Source: Pseudonocardia sp. C8
GTDB taxonomy: Bacteria > Actinomycetota > Actinomycetes > Mycobacteriales > Pseudonocardiaceae
DNA: 64,000 nucleotides
Direction: 5' to 3'
NCBI RefSeq assembly: GCF_014267175.1
Contig: NZ_JACMTR010000002.1
Location: 4,613,501-4,677,500, forward strand
The notes beneath the pieces are model-generated. The model made no database searches. It was given only the letters and a program-made list of their open reading frames with translations, and was not told where the DNA came from. This document shows, in pieces, positions 8,509 through 18,090 of the stretch. Positions within the stretch are counted from its first letter, which is position 1. Every line of letters begins with the position of its first letter. The position numbers and the translations under genes were made by a program.

Positions 8509-8874
8509 TCAGCGCTCCCGGTACTCGGTCCGCCGCCGGGAGACCGACACGCTCGTCCCCTCCGGCCGGCGTTCGACGGTCACCTGGGCCTGTTCCAGCA
8601 CCGCCGAGCGGATCTGGGTGCGCAGCCGGTCCTTGAGCGACTCCGGCGCCGACTCACCGCCGCACTTGCGCGCCAGCAGCGCCTTGAGCTTCTCGTCGAT
8701 CCCGTACTCGGCCAGGCAGGGCGCGCACTCGTCGAGGTGCTGCTGCAGGATCCGCCTGCGGTCGGGATCGCACTCCCGATCCAGGAACAGCCACACCTCG
8801 GCGAGGACCTCACCGCAGTCGGTCCCGCCCCCGGCCATCGGGTTGCGCTCGGGTGGAGTGTCCTCGCCGGTCAC
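8509..8874 (-). CDS. rshA: Zinc-binding anti-sigma factor RshA/RsrA
   Basis: This 121-residue redox-sensing anti-sigma factor binds SigH/SigR and releases it when thiols are oxidised. The ZAS signature HLDECAPC (H-x3-C-x2-C, about residues 46-53) is intact, and an upstream Cys20 (TDCGEV) fits the additional zinc/redox cysteine of the family. The GTG start at 8874 overlaps the sigH stop by four bases (GTGA), giving coupled, near-stoichiometric synthesis with the sigma factor. The C-terminal ~45 residues are polar and probably disordered. Order sigH-rshA is conserved in mycobacteria and streptomycetes. Confidence 0.92.
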   Translation of the reverse strand: MTGEDTPPERNPMAGGGTDCGEVLAEVWLFLDRECDPDRRRILQQHLDECAPCLAEYGIDEKLKALLARKCGGESAPESLKDRLRTQIRSAVLEQAQVTVERRPEGTSVSVSRRRTEYRER

Positions 8875-9614
8875 GGCGTCGTCACCTCCTGGTTGCCGCC
8901 ACGCACGATGCCGCGCTCGCGGGCGACACCGGTCAGCATGTCGCGCAGCTGGCGACGGCCCCGGTGCAGCCGGGACATCACGGTGCCGATCGGCGTCCCC
9001 ATGATCTCGGCGATCTCCTTGTAGGCGAACCCCTCGACGTCGGCCAGGTACACCGCCATCCGGAAGTCCTCCGGCAACGCCTGCAGGGCCTCCTTCACGT
9101 CGCTGTCCGGCAGCGCGTCCAGGGCCTCCATCTCGGCCGACCGGAGCCCGGTCGAGGTGTGCTCACCGGCCTGCGCGAGCTGGTAGTCGGTGATCTCGTC
9201 GGTGGGCGCCTGCACGGGCTGGCGCTGCCGCTTCCGGTACCCGTTGATGTAGGTGTTGGTCAGGATGCGGTACAGCCACGCCTTGAGGTTGGTCCCGCGG
9301 CGGAACGACCCGAAGGCCGAGTAGGCCTTGAGGAAGGTCTCCTGCACGAGGTCCTCGGCGTCGGCCGGGTTCCGGGTCATCCGCAGCGCGGCGCCGTACA
9401 GCTGGTCGAGCAGCGGCATCGCGTCCCGCTCGAACCGGGCGGTGCGCTCCTCGACGCTCTCGTCGCCGGGTGCGCGGTTGCCGTCCGCGTCGGCCGCACC
9501 GACCTCGTCGGCACCGTCGGCGGCACCGACCTCCTCGGCACCGACCTCCTCGGGGCCGTTCTCCTCAGGCTCATCGGGCGCGCGGACCGCGTCCTGCTCC
9601 GAGTGCTCCGACAA
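8871..9614 (-). CDS. sigH: ECF sigma factor SigH/SigR (thiol-oxidative and heat stress)
   Basis: This 247-residue group IV sigma factor has region 2 ([20 protein letters not shown], then [15 protein letters not shown]) and region 4 ([20 protein letters not shown], then [16 protein letters not shown]), both very close to M. tuberculosis SigH. I chose the TTG at 9614: GGAGAGGGG lies seven bases before it, while the longer open frame runs into the divergent deacylase gene. Between the start and region 2 there is an acidic, repetitive leader ([15 protein letters not shown]) of about 50 residues not found in SigH of mycobacteria. A GGAAT-N18-GTT promoter upstream indicates autoactivation. RshA follows with a 4-base overlap. 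Confidence 0.93.
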   Translation of the reverse strand: MSEHSEQDAVRAPDEPEENGPEEVGAEEVGAADGADEVGAADADGNRAPGDESVEERTARFERDAMPLLDQLYGAALRMTRNPADAEDLVQETFLKAYSAFGSFRRGTNLKAWLYRILTNTYINGYRKRQRQPVQAPTDEITDYQLAQAGEHTSTGLRSAEMEALDALPDSDVKEALQALPEDFRMAVYLADVEGFAYKEIAEIMGTPIGTVMSRLHRGRRQLRDMLTGVARERGIVRGGNQEVTTP

Positions 9615-9749
9615 CTGTCCCCTCTCCAGTGACACGAGCCGCGCACCGGTGCCGGTCACCGGTACTGCGGACCCGTGGGAGGGTACGCGCCCACGACGCA
9701 CGCGGCCGGTCGGCGGCGCCTCCATCACTGCTGTGGTCACGGCCGGAAC

Positions 9750-9775
9750 AACGGTGCGGCCCGGCCCGGCATTCC
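9750..9775 (-). promoter_or_regulatory. SigH/SigR-type autoregulatory promoter
   Basis: On the minus strand GGAAT (9775-9771) is followed after exactly 18 bases by GTT (9752-9750), the known SigR/SigH consensus GGAAT-N18-GTT. It lies about 136 bases before the sigH TTG start. Confidence 0.75.
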
Positions 9776-9824
9776 CGTAGGTTCGCCGCGCGCACGTGCG
9801 GAGCGCGAGGAGGGGACGACGGCG

Positions 9825-10301
9825 ATGGCGGGCAAGGGCACCCCGGCGACGGCACTGCTGGCCAGGCACGAGGTGCCGCACGACGTGCACACCTACACCC
9901 ACCACGACGGCGCCGGCTACGGCGAGGAGGCCGCCGCGGTCATGGGCCAGGACCCGCGCCGGGTGTTCAAGACGCTCGTCGCGCGGGTCGACGGGACGCT
10001 GACCGTCGGGATCGTGCCCGTCTCGGCGCAGCTCGACCTCAAAGCCCTGGCCGCGGCCGCGGGCGGGAAGAAGGCGGTCCTGGCCGAGGTCGCCGACGCC
10101 GAGCGGGCCACCGGCTACGTCGCGGGCGGGATCTCCCCGCTCGGCCAGCGCAGGCGGTTGCCGACCGTGCTGGACGCGTCCGCCCGCGAGCACGCGACCG
10201 TGTTCTGCTCCGGTGGGCGGCGGGGCCTGGAGATCGAGCTCGCTCCCGACGACCTCGTCGCGCTCACGTCGGCCGTCGTCGCTCCGATCGCGACACCCTG
10301 A
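9825..10301 (+). CDS. ybaK: Cys-tRNA(Pro)/Cys-tRNA(Cys) deacylase, YbaK family
   Basis: This 158-residue YbaK/EbsC-type trans-editing protein removes Cys mischarged on tRNA(Pro). It starts [20 protein letters not shown], and the catalytic lysine is in [12 protein letters not shown] (about residue 49). [14 protein letters not shown] and [13 protein letters not shown] match the conserved core of the family, and the length is typical. GAGGAGGGG precedes the ATG at 9825. It is divergent from sigH and shares its upstream region, so stress control cannot be excluded. No partner gene is adjacent. Confidence 0.92.
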   Translation: MAGKGTPATALLARHEVPHDVHTYTHHDGAGYGEEAAAVMGQDPRRVFKTLVARVDGTLTVGIVPVSAQLDLKALAAAAGGKKAVLAEVADAERATGYVAGGISPLGQRRRLPTVLDASAREHATVFCSGGRRGLEIELAPDDLVALTSAVVAPIATP

Positions 10302-10368
10302 CCACCGGCGATACCGGTCCGGTTAGGGTTGCCTCGTCATGCGTCGTCGAGCGGGTGTGGGGTAGATA

Positions 10369-11172
10369 GTGGACAGACCATCGTGGGCCCCGGACGAGAT
10401 CGACATCACCCGCCCGAGCGTGGCCCGGGTCTACGACTACTACCTGGGCGGCTCGCACAACTTCGAGGCCGACCGGGAGTTCGCGGCGCAGGTCCTCGAG
10501 GTGCTGCCGGAGATGGCCACCGTCGCGCAGGCGAACCGGGCGTTCCTGCGCCGGGTCGTGCGCCACCTCTGCGCCCAGGGCATCACCCAGTTCCTCGACC
10601 TGGGTTCGGGTATCCCGACCGCGGGCAACGTGCACGAGATCGCGACCGCCGAGAACCCCGAGGCCCGGGTGCTCTACGTCGACAACGACCCGATCGCGGT
10701 CGTGCACAGCCGCGCCCTGCTCGACGGTGACCCGCGCACCGAGGTGCTCGACGCCGACCTCACCGACCCCGGTACGGTGCTCGACCATCCGCTGACCCGC
10801 GGACACCTCGACCTCGGCCGGCCGGTCGCGGTGCTGCTGGTCTCGGTGCTGCACTTCGTCCCGGACGAGGCCGACCCGGCCGGGGTCGTCCGGGCCTACG
10901 CCGGGGCGACCGTCCCCGGCAGCCACGTCGTGATCACACATGCGAGTGACGAGGGCGGGCACTCCGGTGCGGCCCGGGCGCAGAACGTCTACAACCGCGA
11001 CCGGTCGCCGAACCGGATGCGGATGCGCTCCACCACCGAGGTGCGGGAGCTGTTCGGTGACCTGGAGCTGCTGGATCCGGGCGTCGTGCGGATCCCGATG
11101 TGGCGGCCGGAGTACCCGGTCGGCCCCGAGGCGCAGCGCTACCCCGGGCTGGCAGGTGTGGCCCGGCACTGA
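10369..11172 (+). CDS. SAM-dependent methyltransferase of the DUF574/Methyltransf_19 family
   Basis: This 267-residue protein belongs to a family greatly expanded in actinobacteria. The N-terminal signature ITRPSVARVYDYYLGGSHNF is diagnostic. The SAM-binding motif is FLDLGSGIPTAGNVHEI (about residues 80-96), followed by LYVDNDPIAV and a late motif LLVSVLHFVPD. A C-terminal block has NRDRSPNRMRMRS. The GTG start has a weak ribosome site. Substrates of this family are unknown. It is followed after 75 bases by the GGDEF-EAL gene on the same strand, which may be co-transcribed. Confidence 0.88.
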   Translation: MDRPSWAPDEIDITRPSVARVYDYYLGGSHNFEADREFAAQVLEVLPEMATVAQANRAFLRRVVRHLCAQGITQFLDLGSGIPTAGNVHEIATAENPEARVLYVDNDPIAVVHSRALLDGDPRTEVLDADLTDPGTVLDHPLTRGHLDLGRPVAVLLVSVLHFVPDEADPAGVVRAYAGATVPGSHVVITHASDEGGHSGAARAQNVYNRDRSPNRMRMRSTTEVRELFGDLELLDPGVVRIPMWRPEYPVGPEAQRYPGLAGVARH

Positions 11173-11247
11173 CCGGGCTTTCGCGCGGCCGGCACCGGCC
11201 GGGCGCCCGCCGCCCGGCCCGGACGGAGACCGCAGAGGAGGTGCGCC

Positions 11248-13440
11248 GTGGGCGTTCCCGCACCCGCCGGATCCGGCGGGCGAGCCGATCCCGGCGTCGA
11301 GCGGCTGACCGACGCCTGGGTCGCGGCGATCCATGCCCGCGGTTTCGTCTCCGCCGGCCGGGCCGAGCTGCACGCCGTGCTCTCCGGCGCCGCCTGGTGG
11401 ACGACCGCCGTCGTCGACGGCCGGGCCGAGGCCGACATGGCCGCCGAGGTCGGCTCGGAGCTCGTCGCGGCGCACCTGACCGACCCGGCCGCGCTCCGCT
11501 GCTCGCTGGACGTGCTGGCGACGCACTTCGCCGAGCGGATCGGCGACCCGGCACGGCAGCGCCGGTTCACCGCGGCCGTCGGGGCGCTGTCCGCCGGGTA
11601 CGCCCGGACCCTGCAGGAACGCACCCGCACCGAGCAGGACCGGATCAGCACGGCGGCGTTCGCGGCCCGCAGCGCGGCGGAGAACGCCCGGTGGCGCTCG
11701 GAGGCCCGCTACGGCGCCGTCTTCGAGAACACCGCGCTCGGGATCAGCGTCGCCGACACCGAGGGCCGGATCCTGGAGGCGAACCGCGCCCTCACCGACA
11801 TGCTCGGCTACCGGCCCGGCGAGCTGGTCGACCGCTCGGTGTTCGAGTTCATCCACCCCGAGGACACCCCCGACATGTGGCCGCGGATCGAGGCCATGCT
11901 CCAGGGCAGGGTCGGGCACGTCCGGATGGAGAAGTCCTACTACCGCAAGGACGGCGAGCAGATCTGGACCCAGCTCGTCGTCTCGCTGATCCGTGACCCC
12001 GGCGGCACGCCGCTCTACCTGGTCGCGATGGTCGAGGACGTCACCGAGCGGCACAGGCTGCAGGTACGGCTCCGGCACCAGGCCGAGCACGACCCGCTCA
12101 CCGGGCTCCCCAACCGGGCCCTGTTCTTCGGCCGGCTCACCGCCGCGCTGGACGCCTGCCCCCGGGTCGGTGTCTGCTACCTGGACCTCGACGGGTTCAA
12201 GGCGGTCAACGACACCCTCGGCCACGACGCGGGCGACCAGCTGCTGCGCACCGTCGCCCACCGCCTGCGGGACGCGCTCGGCGTGGACGGCCACACCCTC
12301 GCCCGGATGGGCGGTGACGAGTTCGTCGTGCTCGTCGAGGACTGCACCGGGATGGACCAGCTGACGGCGACGGCGGCGCGGGCCCTCGACGTGCTCCGGG
12401 AGCCGGTCGCGCTGCGCGGCCGCGAGGTCGTGGTCTCGGCCAGCATCGGGGTCGTGGTGTGGCCGGTACCGCCGGACACCGGTCCGGGCGCGGCCCCGTC
12501 ACCCGGTGGCGCCGCGGAGCTGATGCAGGCCGCGGACACGACCATGTACTGGGCCAAGCGGGACGGCCGGGACCGCATCGCCGTCTTCGACCCGGTCCGG
12601 CACCGCAACGACGTCCACCTGTTCGAGCTGGCGGGCCGGATGCCCGGTGCGCTCGAGCGGGGCGAGTTCGCACTGGACTACCAGCCGCTGGTGTCCCTCT
12701 CGGACGGCCGGGTGTCCGGGGTGGAGGCGCTGGCCCGGTGGCGGACCGCCGACGGCGAGCAGCTCGGCCCGGACGTGTTCATCCCGCTCGCCGAGCAGAC
12801 CGGCCTGATCGTCTCGCTCGGGCTGCACCTGCTGCACCGGGCCTGCTCCGACGCGCGGGCGTGGGCGGACGCCGACCCCACCCGCGAGTTCGTGCTGAGC
12901 GTGAACGTCGCCGGGCGGCAGCTGCGCCAGCCCGACGCCGTCGAGCGGGTCGCCGGCGTGCTCGAGCGGACCGGCTGGCCGGCGCACCGGCTCCAGCTGG
13001 AGCTGACCGAGAGCGACCTCATGGCGGCCGGCGGGCGGCCGACCGAGGCGCTCGAGGAGCTGTCCCGGCTCGGGGTGCGGATCGCGATCGACGACTTCGG
13101 TACCGGCTACTCGAACCTCGCCTACCTGCACCGGCTGCCGGTGGACGTGCTGAAGCTCGCGGGGTCGTTCGTGTCGGGACACGGCACGCGCGGCCCGGAC
13201 GCCGGCCGCTCGGGCCGCGCCGTGGACAACCCGGTCATCCTCTCCGCGATGATCGAGCTGGCGCACCGTCTCGGCCTGCACGTCGTCGCCGAGTCCGTGG
13301 AGACCGCCGCGCAGGCCGGTCAGCTGCGGTCGCTGGGCTGCGACGTCGGGCAGGGGTGGTTCATCGCCCCGCCGCTGCCGCCCGGCGAGGTCCCCGGGAT
13401 GCTCAGCCGGACCGTGGCGCTCGGCGACGGTCCGGGCTGA
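11248..13440 (+). CDS. PAS-GGDEF-EAL cyclic-di-GMP turnover protein
   Basis: This is a 730-residue cytosolic signalling protein. The order is an alpha-helical N-terminal region (1-150), a PAS domain (about 155-270, ending VAMVEDVTERHRL), a GGDEF domain with GGDEF at 355-359, and an EAL domain with EAL at 493-495. The diguanylate cyclase site looks intact, and I see no RxxD inhibitory site before it. In the EAL domain the DDFGTGYSN loop (from 615), the glutamate of AESVET and the Gln of DVGQGWF are kept. The usual K-I-D-x-x-F is K636-L-A-G-S-F, so the Asp is missing. A membrane anchor is absent. GTG start with AGAGGAGG upstream. It overlaps the convergent hydrolase by 38 bases. Confidence 0.9.
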   Translation: MGVPAPAGSGGRADPGVERLTDAWVAAIHARGFVSAGRAELHAVLSGAAWWTTAVVDGRAEADMAAEVGSELVAAHLTDPAALRCSLDVLATHFAERIGDPARQRRFTAAVGALSAGYARTLQERTRTEQDRISTAAFAARSAAENARWRSEARYGAVFENTALGISVADTEGRILEANRALTDMLGYRPGELVDRSVFEFIHPEDTPDMWPRIEAMLQGRVGHVRMEKSYYRKDGEQIWTQLVVSLIRDPGGTPLYLVAMVEDVTERHRLQVRLRHQAEHDPLTGLPNRALFFGRLTAALDACPRVGVCYLDLDGFKAVNDTLGHDAGDQLLRTVAHRLRDALGVDGHTLARMGGDEFVVLVEDCTGMDQLTATAARALDVLREPVALRGREVVVSASIGVVVWPVPPDTGPGAAPSPGGAAELMQAADTTMYWAKRDGRDRIAVFDPVRHRNDVHLFELAGRMPGALERGEFALDYQPLVSLSDGRVSGVEALARWRTADGEQLGPDVFIPLAEQTGLIVSLGLHLLHRACSDARAWADADPTREFVLSVNVAGRQLRQPDAVERVAGVLERTGWPAHRLQLELTESDLMAAGGRPTEALEELSRLGVRIAIDDFGTGYSNLAYLHRLPVDVLKLAGSFVSGHGTRGPDAGRSGRAVDNPVILSAMIELAHRLGLHVVAESVETAAQAGQLRSLGCDVGQGWFIAPPLPPGEVPGMLSRTVALGDGPG

Positions 13441-14041
13441 CCGGCCCCGCCAGCCACTCCCCGACCGCCGCCTTCAGCGCGGCGTGCTCCTTGCGCAGCC
13501 CGTGGTCGCCGTCGACCAGCACCACCTGCCGCTGCGGCCCGTCACCGGGGACCCCGAACCGGTCCGCGCGGCCCTGCACGACGAGCACCGGCACCCCGGC
13601 GCCGTCCAGCTCGGGCAGCCGGGTCCGTTCCGGCTTCCCCGGCGGGTGCAGCGGGAACGCCAGGCACAGCACGCCGGTGGCACCGGTCGCGGCGGCCGTG
13701 CGGCAGGCCACCCGGGCCCCGGAGCTGCGGCCGCCCTGCACCAGCGGGAGGTCCCGGTCCTTCCGCATCGCGGCGGCGACCGCCAGCCAGGCCTCGTCGA
13801 GGTGCCCGGCCGGGGCCGGAGCGCGCCGGCCCGCCACCCGGTACGGCTGCTCGACCAGGCCGACGTCGAACCCGGCCGCCGTGGCCGCGGTGGTCGCGGC
13901 CAGCAGGTCCGGTGCCCCGATCCCGCCGCCGGCGCCGTGACCGAGCAGCAGCAGGCCACGGGCACCCGCCGCGGTCGCCGCCGGGTGCAGCGTCACCCGG
14001 GCCGGGCCCCGCGGCGTGTCGATGTCGTGCGTCCCGCTCAC
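13403..14041 (-). CDS. Small alpha/beta hydrolase (KANL3/Tex30-like)
   Basis: This 212-residue alpha/beta hydrolase has an oxyanion turn LLLGHGAGGG near residue 35, a nucleophile elbow GGRSSGARVA (Ser, about residue 105), an Asp candidate in VVQGRADRFG and a His in VDGDHGLRK. These features resemble the prokaryotic relatives of Tex30/KANL3; the substrate is unknown. The GTG at 14041 overlaps the SRAP stop by four bases (GTGA), so the gene is translated as the second gene of a SRAP operon. Its 3' end overlaps the convergent GGDEF-EAL gene by 38 bases. Confidence 0.82.
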   Translation of the reverse strand: MSGTHDIDTPRGPARVTLHPAATAAGARGLLLLGHGAGGGIGAPDLLAATTAATAAGFDVGLVEQPYRVAGRRAPAPAGHLDEAWLAVAAAMRKDRDLPLVQGGRSSGARVACRTAAATGATGVLCLAFPLHPPGKPERTRLPELDGAGVPVLVVQGRADRFGVPGDGPQRQVVLVDGDHGLRKEHAALKAAVGEWLAGPVSPDRRRAPRSG

Positions 14042-14823
14042 GACAGCAGGTCGAGCTGGATCGGCTCGGCCACCTGGTCGTCGGGGAGGCGGTCGAGCAG
14101 CTCGGGGCCGTTGTTGCGGACGCTGTTGACCCGCGTCGACACCGGCCGGATCTCGAGCGTGGACACGAGCTCCGGCGGCGGCGGGACGAGCAGCCGGGAC
14201 ATCGGGCCCTCGGTGGGACCCGCGTCGGGGTCGAGCCAGTCGCCCCAGGCGTCCGGCGGGAGCACCAGCGGCATCCGGTCGTGCACCTGGGCCAGCGGGC
14301 CGACCGCCTCCGTGGTGAGCACGCACCCCGTGACCAGGCCGTCGGGGTACTTCTCGGCGAGCTCGCCGTCCTTGGGGCGCCAGAACTCCCAGAGCCCGGC
14401 CACCGCCATCGTCGCGCCGTCGGCGTAGTGGGTGAAGTACGGCTGCTTGGCCGACTTGCTGCGCTGCCACTCGTACCAGCCGTCCATCGGGAACAGGCAG
14501 CGCCGGGACGCGGCCGCACGCCGGAACGCCGGCTTCTCGGTGATCGTCTCCGAGCGGGCGTTCACCATCCGCGCCCCCGCCGACGGGTCCTTCGCCCAGA
14601 ACGGCACCAGGCCCCAGCGCACCGTGCGCAGCGAGCGCTCGGTGGTGGCGGGATCGGCGTTGCCCTCCTCGTCGCGGGGATGCCGCTCGACGACGACGGT
14701 CACGTCCTTGGTCGGCGCCACGTTGTAGTCCGGCCGCTGCGCCGTCTCGGCCGTGGCGTCGACGGCGTGGAACTCGTCGGCCAGGTCCGCGGGGGCCTTC
14801 GTGGAGGCGTAACGGCCGCACAT
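14038..14823 (-). CDS. SOS response-associated peptidase (SRAP/HMCES/YedK family)
   Basis: This 261-residue protein shields abasic sites in single-stranded DNA by forming a covalent thiazolidine through Cys2. I chose ATG 14823 so that the protein starts MCGRYAS, exposing Cys2 after Met removal. The upstream in-frame start would bury it. Other conserved parts are [34 protein letters not shown], and DGWYEWQ with the Glu of the active site. The late motif is [10 protein letters not shown] with the catalytic His. It is the counterpart of Rv3226c and is divergent from aroA with a 35-base gap, as in mycobacteria. Confidence 0.93.
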   Translation of the reverse strand: MCGRYASTKAPADLADEFHAVDATAETAQRPDYNVAPTKDVTVVVERHPRDEEGNADPATTERSLRTVRWGLVPFWAKDPSAGARMVNARSETITEKPAFRRAAASRRCLFPMDGWYEWQRSKSAKQPYFTHYADGATMAVAGLWEFWRPKDGELAEKYPDGLVTGCVLTTEAVGPLAQVHDRMPLVLPPDAWGDWLDPDAGPTEGPMSRLLVPPPPELVSTLEIRPVSTRVNSVRNNGPELLDRLPDDQVAEPIQLDLLS

Positions 14824-14858
14824 GCGTCCCATCCTTCCACGTGGGGAAAGATGGGGGC

Positions 14859-16163
14859 GTGCGCAACTGGCCCGCCCCTTTTCCGCAGGTCCCCGTCACC
14901 GGCACCGTCACCGTGCCCGGCTCGAAGTCGGTCACCAACCGGGCCGTCCTGCTCGCCGGCCTGTCCGGTGGCGCCTGCCGGGTCGACGGTGCTCCGCCGA
15001 CCCGGGACACCACGCTGATGTCCGGGGCGCTGGCCGCGCTCGGCGTCCCGGTGACCGCCGAGGGCGACACGGTCCTGGTCGGGGCGCACGACGGCCTCCG
15101 CGGCGGGACGCCGGACGCCCCCGCGGAGATCGACTGCGGGCTGGCCGGGACGGTCATGCGGTTCGCGCCGCCGGCCGCCGCCACCGCGGAGGGCACCGTC
15201 CGGTTCGACGGCGACCCGCGCGCCCGGGAACGCCCGATGGGCACCGTGCTCGCGGCGCTGCGCACGCTCGGGGCCCGGGTCGACGGGGACGCGCTGCCGT
15301 TCCGGCTCGACGGCGGGCCGATCCCGGGCGGCGAGGTGACGATCGACGCGTCGGCGTCGTCGCAGTTCGTGTCCGGCCTGCTGCTGTCGGCGGCCCGGTT
15401 CGCCCGGGGCGCCACGGTCCGTCACGCGGGCGCTCCGCTACCGTCGCTGCCGCACATCGCCATGACCGTCGACATGCTGCGGGCGGCCGGCGTCACCGTG
15501 CACGACGACGAGCCGGACACCTGGCGGGTGGAGCCCGGGCCGATCGCGGTGCGGGACTGGGCCGTCGAGCCGGACCTGTCGAACGCCGCGGTGTTCCTGG
15601 CGGCCGCCGCCGTGACCGGCGGCCGGGTCACGGTGCGGGGCTGGCCGGCGTCGACGACCCAGCCGGGCGTGGCGGTGCTGGGGGTGCTGGAGGAGTTCGG
15701 GGCGACGGTCTCGCACGACGACGGCGGGCTGACCGTCACCGGGCCCGACCGGCTGTCCGGGGTGGACGTCGACCTGCACGACGCGGGCGAGCTCACGCCC
15801 ACCGTCGCCGCGATCGCCGCGCTGGCGACCGGCCCGTCCCGGCTGCGCGGCATCGGGCACCTGCGCGGCCACGAGACCGACCGGCTCGCCGCGCTCGCCA
15901 CCGAGCTCACCGCGCTGGGCGGGTCGGTCACCGAGACCGACGACGGCCTGGTCATCGAGCCGAAGCCGCTCACCGGCCGGCCCGACCGGCCGTGGGGTGC
16001 CTACGCCGACCACCGCATGGCGACCGCCGGCGCGATCGTCGGGCTCGTCGTGCCGGGCGTGCTGGTCGACGACATCGGCTGCACCGACAAGACCATCCCG
16101 GACTTCCCGGGGCGCTGGGCGGCGCTGCTCGAGGGGGCCTCGACCGGCGGCGGTACCGCCTGA
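14859..16163 (+). CDS. aroA: 3-phosphoshikimate 1-carboxyvinyltransferase (EPSP synthase)
   Basis: This 434-residue enzyme transfers the enolpyruvyl group of PEP to shikimate-3-phosphate, the sixth step of chorismate synthesis. It has [15 protein letters not shown] (substrate Lys and Ser), [11 protein letters not shown] (a variant of the GNAGTAMRPL loop), [38 protein letters not shown] and [17 protein letters not shown] 14859 gives VRNWPAP, which aligns with the start of Rv3227; a GTG at 14841 is a longer alternative. rsgA begins two bases after the stop, so the two form an operon, as in M. tuberculosis. Confidence 0.95.
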   Translation: MRNWPAPFPQVPVTGTVTVPGSKSVTNRAVLLAGLSGGACRVDGAPPTRDTTLMSGALAALGVPVTAEGDTVLVGAHDGLRGGTPDAPAEIDCGLAGTVMRFAPPAAATAEGTVRFDGDPRARERPMGTVLAALRTLGARVDGDALPFRLDGGPIPGGEVTIDASASSQFVSGLLLSAARFARGATVRHAGAPLPSLPHIAMTVDMLRAAGVTVHDDEPDTWRVEPGPIAVRDWAVEPDLSNAAVFLAAAAVTGGRVTVRGWPASTTQPGVAVLGVLEEFGATVSHDDGGLTVTGPDRLSGVDVDLHDAGELTPTVAAIAALATGPSRLRGIGHLRGHETDRLAALATELTALGGSVTETDDGLVIEPKPLTGRPDRPWGAYADHRMATAGAIVGLVVPGVLVDDIGCTDKTIPDFPGRWAALLEGASTGGGTA

Positions 16164-16165
16164 CC

Positions 16166-17185
16166 ATGCCCCGCCGCCGCGACGTCCACGCCCTCGACGA
16201 GTCCGACGTCCGGGTCCGCCCGGGCAGGCGCGGCTCGCGGCCACGCAGCAAGCTGCGGCCCGCGCACGCCGACGCGACCCGCGCGATGGTCACCGCGGTC
16301 GACCGCGGCCGCTGGACGTGCGCGCCCGGCGCCGACCCGGACCGGCCGCCGGTGATCGCGATGCGGGCCCGCGAGCTCGGCCGGACACCGGTCGTCGTCG
16401 GGGATCGGGTGGACCTCGTCGGGGACCTGTCCGGGGAGCCGGACACCCTCGCCCGGATCGTGCGGGTCGCCGAGCGGGACACCGTGCTGCGGCGCACCGC
16501 CGACGACACCGACCCCTTCGAGCGGGTCGTCGTCGCGAACGCCGAGCGGCTCGTCGTCGTCACCTCGGTCGCCGACCCGGCGCCGCGCACCGGGTTCGTC
16601 GACCGCTGCCTGGTCGCCGCCTACGCCGGCGGGCTGGAACCGGTGCTGTGCCTGACCAAGTCCGACCTGGCCGACCCGGAGCCGTTCGCCGCGCAGTACC
16701 GCGACCTCGGCGTGCCCCTGGTGGTGACCGGGCGGTCGACCGCCGGGCCGCCCGCCGGGCTCGACGCGTTGCGCGCCGAGCTCTCCGGGCGGCTGTGCGC
16801 GCTCGTCGGGCACTCCGGGGTCGGCAAGTCGACGCTGGTCAACGAGCTCGTCCCGGCCGCCGACCAGGCCGTCGGCCGGCTGTCGGGGATCGGCAAGGGC
16901 CGGCACACGACGACGGCGGCGCTCGCCTTCCCGCACGCCGACGGCTGGGTCGTCGACACCCCCGGCATCCGGTCGTTCGGGCTCGCGCACGTCGGCGCGG
17001 ACGACGTCGTCGCCGCGTTCGGCGACCTCGCCGAGGCCATCGACGACTGCCCGCGCGGCTGCGGGCACCTGGGGCCGCCCGCCGACCCGGAGTGCGCACT
17101 GGACGACCTGGTCTGCGCCGGAGCGCTCGGCGCGGGCAGACTCGAGGCGTTGCGTCGCATCCTCGTGGCGCTGCACCAGGCCTGA
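16166..17185 (+). CDS. rsgA: Small-subunit ribosome maturation GTPase RsgA (YjeQ)
   Basis: This 339-residue circularly permuted GTPase acts late in 30S assembly. The order is an N-terminal OB-like part (about residues 60-120), G4 TKSD, G1 GHSGVGKST, and G3 DTPGIRSFGL. The C-terminal zinc knuckle DDCPRGCGH ... DPEC supplies Cys-Cys-His-Cys. The N-terminal ~40 residues are highly basic (RRRDVHA, RPGRRGSRPRSKLR), as in actinobacterial homologues, and probably contact rRNA. ATG 16166 starts two bases after the aroA stop. It is the counterpart of Rv3228c. Confidence 0.94.
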   Translation: MPRRRDVHALDESDVRVRPGRRGSRPRSKLRPAHADATRAMVTAVDRGRWTCAPGADPDRPPVIAMRARELGRTPVVVGDRVDLVGDLSGEPDTLARIVRVAERDTVLRRTADDTDPFERVVVANAERLVVVTSVADPAPRTGFVDRCLVAAYAGGLEPVLCLTKSDLADPEPFAAQYRDLGVPLVVTGRSTAGPPAGLDALRAELSGRLCALVGHSGVGKSTLVNELVPAADQAVGRLSGIGKGRHTTTAALAFPHADGWVVDTPGIRSFGLAHVGADDVVAAFGDLAEAIDDCPRGCGHLGPPADPECALDDLVCAGALGAGRLEALRRILVALHQA

Positions 17186-17226
17186 TCCGCGATCGGCGAC
17201 GACGGCCGCGGCGAACGGAGGGGGAC

Positions 17227-18048
17227 GTGCCGGAACGGCGGCCAGCGGCGCTGGTGGTCTGCGCCGCCGCGCTCACCGGCCTGCTCGCCGGGGCGCTGTC
17301 CGGCTGCACCGGGCCGGGCCCGTCCGGCTCCCCGCCGCCGTCGGCGGTGTCGCTGCCGAAGTACTACGACCCGGCGCCGCTGCTCGCCGACGTCGACGCC
17401 CGCACCCGCTCCGACGGCGCGGCCACCCTGTCGGTCGCCGGGACGCTGACGGGGGCCGCCGGGCCGGTCCCCGTCACCGGCGACGGCGCGGTCCGGCTCG
17501 ACCCGGGCGGCGCGGGCCCCGCGGTGCGGCTGGCCCTGCGCAGCGGACCGGAGGGCACCGTGCCCCGGTCCGTCGAGCTCGTCCGGGTCGGGAGCCGCAC
17601 GTGGTTCCGCCCCGCCGGCACCGGGTGGAGCGAGGCCGGCCGGAGCCCGCTGCCACCGGCCGCGGTCGCCGACGCGACGCTCGCCGCGAACGTCGCCGCC
17701 GGGGTGGACCCGCTCGCCGCCGTGGCCCGGTACCCGGACGCGGTGCTGGTCGCGGAGGCCACCGACACCGACGTCGACGGCATCCCGGCCGTGCACTACG
17801 TGCTGGTCGTGGACCTGGGCCGGGCGCTCGCGACCGAGAACGACCCGGCCCGCCGGGAGGCCCTCGCCGCCCAGCACCGGGCCGGGATCACCCGGATGAG
17901 CGCCGAGATCTGGCTGGACGCCGACCGGCGCCCGCTGCGGAGCCGGCTGCGCCAGCAGCTCCCCGGGACCGGGGTGCTCGACTTGCTGATCCGCTACCGG
18001 GACTGGGGCGCGCCGGTGACGATCGAAGGGCCGCTCCGCGGCTCGTGA
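17227..18048 (+). CDS. Secreted lipoprotein, LppX/LprAFG-like
   Basis: This 273-residue protein has a signal peptide (VPERRPAALVVCAAALTGLL) with lipobox LSGC at about residues 24-27, predicting lipidation of Cys27 and attachment to the outer face of the cytoplasmic membrane. A low-complexity linker PGPSGSPPPS follows. The mature domain (SDGAATLSVAGTL, VGSRTWFRPAGTGWSEA, EIWLDADRRPLRSR) resembles the LolA/LprG-like fold of actinobacterial lipid-carrier lipoproteins; this assignment is from pattern only. It starts at GTG with GAGGGGGAC upstream, 41 bases after rsgA, and ends in a strong terminator. Confidence 0.8.
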   Translation: MPERRPAALVVCAAALTGLLAGALSGCTGPGPSGSPPPSAVSLPKYYDPAPLLADVDARTRSDGAATLSVAGTLTGAAGPVPVTGDGAVRLDPGGAGPAVRLALRSGPEGTVPRSVELVRVGSRTWFRPAGTGWSEAGRSPLPPAAVADATLAANVAAGVDPLAAVARYPDAVLVAEATDTDVDGIPAVHYVLVVDLGRALATENDPARREALAAQHRAGITRMSAEIWLDADRRPLRSRLRQQLPGTGVLDLLIRYRDWGAPVTIEGPLRGS

Positions 18049-18084
18049 GTGGTTGCGAGGGCTCCGGCCCGCGCAACCACTCAC
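18045..18084. terminator. Bidirectional terminator after the lipoprotein gene
   Basis: This is a 13-bp perfect stem GTGAGTGGTTGCG (18045-18057) with CGCAACCACTCAC (18072-18084). It includes the lipoprotein stop codon and ends seven bases before the convergent gene's stop. Confidence 0.8.
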
Positions 18085-18090
18085 GGGGCG

